Shown here piece after piece: positions 6,699-11,651 of a DNA stretch of 11,651 nucleotides (its first letter is position 1; each line of letters opens with the position of its first letter). The notes under the pieces were generated by a model that did no database searches, had not been told where the DNA came from, and was given only the letters and a program-made list of their open reading frames with translations. A program made the translations under genes and the position numbers. The stretch lies in NCBI GenBank assembly GCA_001790315.1, contig MGCE01000190.1, positions 1 through 11,651 of the forward strand, written 5' to 3'. The stretch is from Candidatus Rokubacteria bacterium RIFCSPLOWO2_02_FULL_72_37 (GTDB lineage Bacteria > Methylomirabilota > Methylomirabilia > Rokubacteriales > CSP1-6).

Positions 6699-7816
6699 GC
6701 GCGGCGCCGATGCGCGTGCTCCAGATCTATCCCAAGCACGACTACTTCACCGGCGCCGCCATGCAGGTGACGGACCTGGCGCGCGGCCTCGCCGCGCGCG
6801 GCCACCACGTGGTCCTGCTCACCCGGCCGAACCCGCACTGGGCGGCCGCGTGCGCGCACACGGGGGTCGTCCACCGCGTCCTGCCGATGCGGAGCGGCGC
6901 GGACGTCGCCTCGGTCGCGGGCCTCCGGCGGATCCTCCGCGACGACCGGATCGAGCTGGTTCACGCGCACAAGGGGCGCGGCCGCACGCTCGCGCTCCTC
7001 GCCGGGCTCCTGGGCCCGCGCCCCGTCCTCGTCCAGAACCGCGGCGTGAGCTTCTCCGTCGACCGCTGGACGCGCCGCCTGTACACGACCCGCCGCGTCC
7101 ACGCCGTCGTCGCGGTCTGCGAGTCGATCAGGCGCCGCCTCGAGGCCGCGGGCGTCCCGGCCGAGAAGATCGAGGTCGTTTACTCGGGCACCGACACGGA
7201 GCGCTTCCATCCTGGCGTGGACGGCGGCGCGATCCGCCGCGAGCTGGGCCTCGACGCCGAGCACTTCCTGATCACGCAGGTGGGCGTGCGCTCGTGGCGG
7301 GGATGGGCCGACGTGTTCGAGGCGATGACGCGGATCGCGCCGCGCGCCGAGCGCGCGCGCCTCCTGTTCGTGGGCGCCGCGCCGCCGCGCCTCGCCACGC
7401 TCGGCGATCTCGCGCGCGAGCGCGGGCTCGGCGGCCGGGTCCTCGTGCTGGGCTCGCGCCGTGATGTCCCGCAGATCCTCGCCGCCTCGGACGTGGTCGT
7501 CGACGCCTCGTACGCGGGTGCGGGAATCACCGGCTCGATCCGCGAGGCGCTCGCGTGCGAGCGGCCGGTCGTGGCCACCGCCGTCGAGGGCATGCCCGAG
7601 CTCGTGCGCGACGGCGAGACGGGCCTGCTCGTGCCGCCGCGCGATCCGGCCGCGCTCGCCGCCGCCATCCTCGGCGTGCTCGCCGACCCGACGCGCGCGC
7701 AGGGGCTGGCCCGCGCGGGGCGCAAGCGCGTGGAGGCGCACTTCTCGCTGCGCGCCAAGCTCGACGCCACCGAGGCGCTCTACCGGCGCCTGCTCGCCGC
7801 GCGGAGGCCCGCGTGA
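6695..7816 (+). CDS. GT-B glycosyltransferase family 4
   Basis: A 373-aa retaining glycosyltransferase of the GT4 family. The N-terminal Rossmann domain starts RVLQIYPKHDYFTGAAMQV (7-25), with LVHAHKGRG (88-96). The C-terminal domain has VVYSGTDTERFHPG (161-174), VGVRSWRGW (196-204) and GSIREALACERPVVATAVEG (280-299) followed by MPELVRDGETGLLVPP. E284 is the second glutamate of the family E-x7-E motif, but the first position (residue 276) is alanine. The start is taken as the GTG at 6695, in a GTGA overlap like all other junctions of this operon; an in-frame ATG at 6710 is a close alternative that would shorten it by 5 residues. It presumably acts after or alongside the GT9 enzyme on a lipid-linked glycan. 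Donor and acceptor unknown. Confidence 0.9.
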   Translation: MSAAPMRVLQIYPKHDYFTGAAMQVTDLARGLAARGHHVVLLTRPNPHWAAACAHTGVVHRVLPMRSGADVASVAGLRRILRDDRIELVHAHKGRGRTLALLAGLLGPRPVLVQNRGVSFSVDRWTRRLYTTRRVHAVVAVCESIRRRLEAAGVPAEKIEVVYSGTDTERFHPGVDGGAIRRELGLDAEHFLITQVGVRSWRGWADVFEAMTRIAPRAERARLLFVGAAPPRLATLGDLARERGLGGRVLVLGSRRDVPQILAASDVVVDASYAGAGITGSIREALACERPVVATAVEGMPELVRDGETGLLVPPRDPAALAAAILGVLADPTRAQGLARAGRKRVEAHFSLRAKLDATEALYRRLLAARRPA

Positions 7817-9558
7817 TCCGGGCGCTGCCGCTCTACCGGCGGCTGCTCCCGTATCTGCGCCCGCACGTGCCGGTCCTCGTGCTGGGCGGCCTCCTCGCCC
7901 TCGTCGTGGCGGGGGCCGAGGGCGCCATCGCCTGGCTCGTCAAGCCCGCGATGGACGACATCTTCATCCGGCGCGACCTCGTCATGCTCAAGGTCATCCC
8001 GCTCGTCCTGCTCGCGGCGTACGTCGTCAAGGGCGCGGCCCGCTACGGCCAGTCCTACCTCATGGCCGCGGTCGGCGAGCGCGTGATCGCGGCGCTCCGT
8101 CACACGCTCTACGTGCACCTGCAGCAGCTGCCGCTCGCGTTCTTCACGGGGCGGCACTCGGCCGACCTGATGTCCCGCGTCGTGACCGACGTGAACCGCC
8201 TCGCCCGCCTGTCCTCGACCGTCCTGGTCATGGCCATCCGGCAGGCCGCGATGATCGTCGCGCTCGTCACCGTGATGTTCGCGCGCGAGTGGCGGCTCGC
8301 GCTGATCGCGCTGATCGTGTTCCCGCTGGTCGGCGTCGTGGTCCGCGCGATCGGACGGCGCCTCTACACCATCAACAAGCGCGCGCAGGAGAAGCTCGCG
8401 GAGCTCAACGTGCTCCTGCACGAGGTCTTCTCGGGCACGAAGATCGTCAAGGCCTTCGGGCGCGAGGCGCACGAGGTCGGGCGTTTCGACCATGTCAATC
8501 GGCGCCTCCTCGCGCTCGCGCTCAAGGACCACCGCACCGACCAGCTCACCGAGCCGGTCATGGAGGTGCTCGCGGCCCTCGGCATCATGGGCGCCCTGTG
8601 GTACGGCGGCCACCAGGTCATCGCCGGCGCGATGACTGCGGGCGACTTCTTCTCGTTCATCGCCGCGGTCGCCCTGCTCTACGGGCCCGTCCGCCAGCTC
8701 TCACGCATCGCCAACACGGTGCAGCAGTCCACGTCGTCGGTCGAGCGCGTCTTCGAGATCCTCGACACGCCGCCGGAGGTCGCCGATCGGCCCGATGCCG
8801 CCGTGCTCGACGGGTTCCACGACACGCTGGTCTTCGACGACGTGAGCTTCCGCTATCCGGGCTCCGACGAGCCCACGCTGCGCGGCGTCTCGCTGTCGAT
8901 CACCAAGGGCGAGGTCGTGGCGTTCGTGGGGCTCTCGGGCGCGGGCAAGTCCACGCTCATGGACCTCGTGCCGCGCTTCCACGACGTGAGCGCCGGCCGC
9001 ATCACGCTCGACGGGCACGACCTCCGCGACGTGTCGCAGGCCTCGCTCCGCGCGCAGATCGGGGTCGTCACGCAGGGCACGTTCCTCTTCAGCGACTCGA
9101 TCTTCTACAACATCGCGTACGGGCGCCCCGACGCCCTCTTCGAGGACGTGGCCCGCGCCGCCCAGCAGGCGCACGCCGAGGAATTCATCCTGGCGTGCCC
9201 CGACGGCTACGGCACCCTCGTCGGCGAGCGCGGCGTGCGGCTCTCCGGCGGGCAGCGCCAGCGGATCGCCATCGCGCGCGCGTTCCTCAAGAACCCGCCG
9301 ATCCTGATCCTCGACGAGGCGACGTCCGACCTCGACGCCGAGAGCGAGTTCATGGTGCAGCAGGCGCTCGCCCGGCTGATGCGCGGGCGCACGGTGCTCG
9401 TCATCGCCCACCGCCTGGCGACCGTGCGGAACGCCGCGCGCATCGTGGTCGTGCACGACGGCCGGATCGCGGAGGTCGGCCGGCACGACGAGCTCCTGGC
9501 GCACGACGGCGTCTATCGTCGCCTCTACGCCCTCCAGATGGAAGGCGCCAGCTTGTGA
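7813..9558 (+). CDS. MsbA-like ABC transporter, lipid/glycolipid flippase (fused TMD-NBD)
   Basis: A 581-aa half-transporter, the length of E. coli MsbA (582 aa), that works as a homodimer moving lipid A-core or another glycolipid across the inner membrane. The membrane domain covers about residues 1-315, with hydrophobic helices near 18-42, 57-77, 136-156, 160-180, 247-268 and 276-296. The nucleotide-binding domain has Walker A GLSGAGKST (373-381, K379), Q-loop VTQGTFLF (419-426), signature LSGGQRQR (477-484), Walker B ILILDEATSDLD (497-508, catalytic E502) and switch histidine H533. All ATPase residues are present. The GTG at 7813 has GGAGG 5 nt upstream and overlaps the GT4 stop (GTGA). 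It is the last complete gene of the operon, which points to export of the glycolipid its neighbours build. Substrate inferred from context; the symbol msbA is withheld because many related exporters share this architecture. Confidence 0.92.
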   Translation: MIRALPLYRRLLPYLRPHVPVLVLGGLLALVVAGAEGAIAWLVKPAMDDIFIRRDLVMLKVIPLVLLAAYVVKGAARYGQSYLMAAVGERVIAALRHTLYVHLQQLPLAFFTGRHSADLMSRVVTDVNRLARLSSTVLVMAIRQAAMIVALVTVMFAREWRLALIALIVFPLVGVVVRAIGRRLYTINKRAQEKLAELNVLLHEVFSGTKIVKAFGREAHEVGRFDHVNRRLLALALKDHRTDQLTEPVMEVLAALGIMGALWYGGHQVIAGAMTAGDFFSFIAAVALLYGPVRQLSRIANTVQQSTSSVERVFEILDTPPEVADRPDAAVLDGFHDTLVFDDVSFRYPGSDEPTLRGVSLSITKGEVVAFVGLSGAGKSTLMDLVPRFHDVSAGRITLDGHDLRDVSQASLRAQIGVVTQGTFLFSDSIFYNIAYGRPDALFEDVARAAQQAHAEEFILACPDGYGTLVGERGVRLSGGQRQRIAIARAFLKNPPILILDEATSDLDAESEFMVQQALARLMRGRTVLVIAHRLATVRNAARIVVVHDGRIAEVGRHDELLAHDGVYRRLYALQMEGASL

Positions 9559-9570
9559 AACGCCTGTCGG

Positions 9571-9737
9571 CCCGCGAGGGCCGGCGGGCGCGCACGGCAG
9601 GGATCGCGGGATCACGCGGCACGCGTCCGCTTGCCCCGTCGCGGCTGGGCTCCATCGGGGCGCGGGGGGTCCGCTGCCCGCACGGCGGGAACGGATCCCG
9701 CTGACCCCTGCCGTGCGCGCCCGCCGGCCCTCGCGGG
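9571..9737. repeat. Large imperfect inverted repeat, arms about 43 nt
   Basis: The left arm 9571-9602 and right arm 9706-9737 are perfectly complementary over 32 nt. The pairing continues inward with one mismatch (9603 against 9705) and one bulged base (9702) to 9613 and 9694, giving arms of 43 and 44 nt around an 80-nt loop. The loop can form two smaller hairpins: GCCCCG (9633-9638) with CGGGGC (9656-9661), and CCCGC (9677-9681) with GCGGG (9685-9689). It starts 12 nt after the transporter stop codon. No T run follows and no target-site duplication is evident. It could be a MITE- or REP/BIME-like element, an operon-end stem or a structured RNA. Confidence 0.85.
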
Positions 9738-9832
9738 GGCGCCAGTGAGTGCGTGGCTCACGGGCCAAGGACCAACGACGTCCGCCGCGCGCCCCCGCGG
9801 GCCCACGCGGGAGCACCAGCATGAGTCGGCAG

Positions 9833-9879
9833 ACGGACGCCTCGCCGACGGATGGCTCCCGGAACGGATGTCTCCCGGA
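9833..9879 (+). repeat. Three tandem 15-16-bp repeats upstream of the Uma2 promoter
   Basis: ACGGATGGCTCCCGGA (9848-9863) is directly followed by ACGGATGTCTCCCGGA (9864-9879), a single mismatch. ACGGACGCCTCGCCG (9833-9847) precedes them as a more diverged first copy. The array ends 7 bp before the -35 box. Spacing of about 1.5 helical turns and the position suggest an operator array, but a simple tandem duplication is equally possible. Confidence 0.7.
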
Positions 9880-9886
9880 GTGGGCG

Positions 9887-9915
9887 TTGACCGTGGCGTC
9901 TGGCGCCGCTACGGT
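9887..9915 (+). promoter_or_regulatory. Promoter of the Uma2 gene, predicted leaderless
   Basis: TTGACC (9887-9892, 5 of 6 matches to the -35 consensus), a 17-bp spacer, and TACGGT (9910-9915, 3 of 6 matches). The -10 ends 6 nt before the ATG at 9922. A GGAGG lies only 1 nt from that ATG, too close to act as a normal ribosome site, which favours a leaderless transcript over Shine-Dalgarno initiation. Confidence 0.5.
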
Positions 9916-9921
9916 GGAGGC

Positions 9922-10497
9922 ATGACGCACCCGTCGCCGGCTGTCCGGCGCTGGACGCGGATGGAGTACGAGCGGCTCGTCGACCTCGGGCTCTTCCGGG
10001 GCGATGCCGTCGAGCTCATCGGGGGCCACCTGGTCGTCGCCGAACCCCAGGGCAGCTACCACGCGACGGCCGTCGGGGCCGCGGACGACGCGCTCCGCGC
10101 CGTGCTGCCGCCGAACTTCATCGTGCGGGCGCAGATGCCCGTCGCCCTCGACGACGAATCCGCGCCCGAGCCGGACCTGGCCGTGGTCCCGGGCGCCCGC
10201 GGGGACTACCGCGACGCGCACCCCGCGCGTCCCGCGCTCATCGTGGAGGTCGCCGACTCGAGCCTCGAGCTCGACCGTGCGCACAAGGGCAGCCTCTACG
10301 CCCGCGCGGGAGTCCAGGACTACTGGATCGTCAACCTGATCGACCGCACCGTCGAGGTTCACCGCGATCCGGGTCCGGACCCATCGGCGCCCTACGGGTG
10401 GCGCTACCGGTCGATGCAGACGCTGGCGCCGCCGGCGCGCGTCGCCTTGCTGGCGCTACCCGCCGCACAGATCTGCGTCGCCGACCTGCTACCGTAG
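9922..10497 (+). CDS. Uma2-family (DUF820) PD-(D/E)XK endonuclease-fold protein
   Basis: A 191-aa protein of the Uma2/DUF820 family, a restriction-endonuclease-like fold abundant in cyanobacteria and many environmental bacteria. Recognisable order: RRWTRMEYERLVDLGLF (9-25), GDAVELIGGHLVV (27-39), GSYHATAVGAADDAL (44-58), PEPDLAVVPG (82-91, D85), ALIVEVADSSLELDRAHKG (105-123) and YARAGVQDYWIVNLIDRTVEV (126-146). Likely active-site residues are D85, E109 and K122, all present, so the protein appears intact. The ATG at 9922 is chosen because family similarity starts there, though the frame is open further upstream through the non-coding repeats. It stands alone. The true biological role of the family is not established; nuclease activity is a fold-based inference. 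Such genes are frequently multicopy and mobile, in keeping with the repeat-rich surroundings. Confidence 0.9.
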   Translation: MTHPSPAVRRWTRMEYERLVDLGLFRGDAVELIGGHLVVAEPQGSYHATAVGAADDALRAVLPPNFIVRAQMPVALDDESAPEPDLAVVPGARGDYRDAHPARPALIVEVADSSLELDRAHKGSLYARAGVQDYWIVNLIDRTVEVHRDPGPDPSAPYGWRYRSMQTLAPPARVALLALPAAQICVADLLP

Positions 10498-10523
10498 CGC
10501 AGCTCTTGCCAGAATAGGACGCC

Positions 10524-10584
10524 ATGACGGAACTGGTCCTCGTCGTCGAGGAAGCCCCGGGTCGGCCGGTCCATCTTCACGGAA
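10524..10584 (+). pseudogene. Decayed remnant of a small HicB-like gene
   Basis: The ATG at 10524, preceded by AGGA (10516-10519), opens MTELVLVVEEAP, the typical start of a family of about 70-residue proteins usually called HicB-like (and often mis-annotated as an oxoisovalerate dehydrogenase subunit). In intact members this runs on through EGGYxARALG to SIFTEADTLEEL. Here the codons after EEAP are wrong in frame, but the next frame (10561-10584) reads VGRSIFTE. So an internal piece of about 9 codons is missing with a frame change, and similarity ends at 10584, two bases before the stop of the minus-strand nucleotidyltransferase gene. The rest of the gene is gone. The comparison rests on remembered family sequence, hence moderate confidence. 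Confidence 0.55.
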
Positions 10585-10585
10585 G

Positions 10586-11245
10586 TTATGCGCCGGGAAA
10601 ACTCAGGCGCTCGAGCGCGTCGACGAGTTCGTCGCGGAAGGCGCGGAGCGTGTCGAGCGACACCGGCGCGAGCACGCCGTCCGGGACGCGGTCGAGCGGC
10701 ACCTGGCTGATGGCCCAGGCGAGCTGGCCCGGCGTCAATCCGGCGTCCTTGCGGCGCGCCGCGGCCAGCGCGTCGAGCACCCGGTAGCCGGCGTTCTCGA
10801 GGACGAAGAGGTCGACCACGTCCCTCGGCTCACTGCGGCCGAGGATCGCGCAGAGCTTATTGACGAGGATCTCTTCTGGCGGGTCGAGCGTGAGGCCGTC
10901 GTGCTCTTCGGGGGGCGGGCCAACGCGCTCGACTGTCTCGAGCACGAGATCCACGCGCACGCCCTCGCCGTCGCGGGTCGTCAGCACGACGCGCCGGAAG
11001 GCCGGCGCGTCCATCACGATCTCGACCCGCGCTCCGAGCTCCGCCGCGATCACGGGAAGCGACGCGAGGGCCGCGCGGAACGCCGCGTCGTCTCTCGTGA
11101 AGAGATCGAGGTCCAGCGAGCGCCGATGCCCGAAGTGGAGAGCGAGCGCGCCGCCGCCGGAGAGATAGAAGCCGCGCACGGAGGCGAACAGGCGCCCGAG
11201 GAACGCCCGCTCGAACGCGGTGAGGAAGCTAGGGGACGAATCCAT
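10586..11245 (-). CDS. AbiEii/AbiGii-type nucleotidyltransferase, putative toxin
   Basis: A 219-aa protein of the nucleotidyl transferase AbiEii/AbiGii toxin family (DNA polymerase beta-like fold). In AbiE systems the transferase is the toxic half of a type IV toxin-antitoxin phage-abortive pair. Visible: FYLSGGGALALHFGHR (26-41) and SLDLDLF (43-49), giving the GG-x-AL and D-x-D (D45, D47) metal site; VRVDLV (97-102) with D99 as the third acidic residue; and VNKLCAILGRSEPRDVVDLFVL (128-149) with K130 and D145, as in AbiEii and MenT enzymes. It is shorter than AbiEii proper (about 300 aa). The ATG at 11245 lies inside the end of the upstream small gene (17-bp overlap) with no ribosome site, so translation is probably coupled. 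Intact motifs suggest activity; toxicity and phage defence are inferences. Confidence 0.87.
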   Translation of the reverse strand: MDSSPSFLTAFERAFLGRLFASVRGFYLSGGGALALHFGHRRSLDLDLFTRDDAAFRAALASLPVIAAELGARVEIVMDAPAFRRVVLTTRDGEGVRVDLVLETVERVGPPPEEHDGLTLDPPEEILVNKLCAILGRSEPRDVVDLFVLENAGYRVLDALAAARRKDAGLTPGQLAWAISQVPLDRVPDGVLAPVSLDTLRAFRDELVDALERLSFPGA

Positions 11246-11543
11246 GCCGACGCCACGCGTGGACGAGGTAATCCCAGAAGGCCCTGCGTCGTCCGAGCCG
11301 AGGGGCGATGTCCTGATAGCGGGCGACGGCGCGCTGGGGCCGGAGGAACAGCCAGACCTGGTCGTCCCGGGCCTCGCGCATGACCTTGGCGGCCAGCTCG
11401 ACCCACCGCGGGTGACTTTCGTCCGCGAGGGCCTCGCGCAGCTCCCGGACGGACAGGTCCTCGTCCCAGAGAAACCACGGGCGGACCTCGGGATCTTCCA
11501 GATCGGTGCCGAGCCGTCGCGGAGCGCGCCCCGTCGGGCCCAC
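11229..11543 (-). CDS. Short WDED-motif protein paired with the nucleotidyltransferase, putative antitoxin
   Basis: A 104-aa cytoplasmic protein with no signal peptide. After a basic start it reads PWFLWDEDLSVRELREALAD (22-41), then ELAAKVMREARDDQVWLFL (49-67), and ends with LGRRRAFWDYLVHAWRRHG (83-101), a mostly helical, Trp-rich protein. Similar proteins with a WDE(D)LSxxELRxxLAD start and a GRRRAFW end are, from memory, commonly annotated as hypothetical just upstream of AbiEii-type transferases. It does not show the winged-helix features of the classical AbiEi antitoxin. The start is a GTG at 11543 with GGGGGA 8 nt upstream. It begins 16 nt after the stop of the gene to its right and overlaps the nucleotidyltransferase start by 17 bp, so the pair is almost certainly co-translated. 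Antitoxin function is inferred from gene order only. Confidence 0.75.
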   Translation of the reverse strand: MGPTGRAPRRLGTDLEDPEVRPWFLWDEDLSVRELREALADESHPRWVELAAKVMREARDDQVWLFLRPQRAVARYQDIAPRLGRRRAFWDYLVHAWRRHGFVP

Positions 11544-11559
11544 GATCGCGTCCCCCGCT

Positions 11560-11651
11560 CTAGCGCTCGCGGAAGCGATTGACGATCGGCAGGCGCCAGT
11601 CGCGGCCGAACGCGCGCGGCGTGATCTTGACGCCGAGCGGCGCCTGGCGGC
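11560..11651 (-). CDS. C-terminal fragment of an unidentified gene, cut by window edge
   Basis: The minus strand is open from the right edge to a TAG at 11562-11560. The visible 29 codons read RQAPLGVKITPRAF then GRDWRLPIVNRFRER. Composition and codon use look like a real coding end, and it stops 16 nt before the GTG of the WDED protein, so it may be co-transcribed with the pair. I do not recognise the family; too little is present. Confidence 0.45.
   Translation of the reverse strand, partial: RQAPLGVKITPRAFGRDWRLPIVNRFRER

Larger units (their letters stand above)
9559..9921. other. 363-bp non-coding interval with repeats
   Basis: No credible gene is seen here. Open frames through it are arginine-rich continuations of neighbours and change composition with the repeat arms. 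It contains, from left to right, a 12-nt leader after the transporter stop, a large inverted repeat (9571-9737), a small hairpin candidate (arms 9745-9749 and 9757-9761), another 6-bp one (9794-9799 and 9806-9811), three tandem 15-16-bp repeats (9833-9879) and the Uma2 promoter (9887-9915). Confidence 0.7.

Noticed and set aside
9571..9737. CRISPR array or intrinsic terminator
   Set aside because: There is one pair of inverted arms rather than direct repeats with spacers, and no T run follows the stem.
9631..9921. N-terminal extension of the Uma2 protein into the repeat region
   Set aside because: These 97 codons pass through the inverted repeat and tandem repeats and match nothing in the family. 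The ATG at 9922 follows a promoter and starts the conserved part.
8701..10362. Minus-strand 553-codon open frame antisense to the flippase, repeat region and Uma2 gene
   Set aside because: It spans two well-supported plus-strand genes and the inverted repeat, has low-complexity His/Asp/Arg-rich translation and no family motif.
10524..10787. A complete 87-aa plus-strand gene starting at 10524
   Set aside because: Only the first dozen residues and a frame-shifted block look like a protein family. Beyond 10586 the frame is antisense to the nucleotidyltransferase and Ser/Arg-rich.

Overview
The window is very GC-rich, with GTG starts, tightly packed genes and long antisense open frames that are only high-GC shadows. 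Gene content (a TRAP carboxylate transporter, an MsbA/LPS-type glycan operon, Mrp, a Uma2 nuclease, an AbiEii-type nucleotidyltransferase) points to a Gram-negative, high-GC bacterium, probably environmental. The overall flavour recalls Candidatus Rokubacteria/Methylomirabilota or a deltaproteobacterium-like lineage. That placement is a guess from gene style, not from a marker gene.

Left part (1-4081, all minus strand). At the edge is a TRAP transporter: dctQ small permease (truncated by the window) and the Tat-exported substrate-binding protein dctP, separated by a perfect 15-bp hairpin. Upstream of dctP, with its own promoter-like sequence between, lies a compact minus-strand unit mrp > LON-domain protein > double-PDZ protein. 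It is joined by a 4-nt gap and a TGATG overlap. The Mrp protein contains no cysteine at all.

Middle (4169-9558, plus strand). From a divergent intergenic region with back-to-back promoter-like sequences, a five-gene operon runs rightwards: flavin reductase, DegT/DnrJ/EryC1/StrS aminotransferase, GT9 (heptosyltransferase-like) glycosyltransferase, GT4 glycosyltransferase and an MsbA-like ABC flippase. All four junctions are the same 4-nt GTGA overlap with a GTG start. The four downstream genes read as a module that makes an amino sugar, adds sugars to a lipid-linked glycan and flips the product. The flavin reductase is an unexpected first member.

Right part (9559-11651) is accessory DNA. A 363-bp non-coding stretch holds a large inverted repeat (arms about 43 nt, loop 80 nt) and three tandem 15-16-bp repeats in front of a Uma2-family endonuclease gene. 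After it comes a decayed remnant of a small HicB-like gene that abuts the end of a minus-strand pair: a short WDED-motif protein overlapping an AbiEii/AbiGii-type nucleotidyltransferase, a likely toxin-antitoxin-like pair. The C-terminus of an unidentified minus-strand gene runs off the right edge.

A recurring regulatory theme is that three genes (mrp, flavin reductase, Uma2) have a -10-like hexamer ending exactly 6 nt before the start codon, which predicts leaderless mRNAs.
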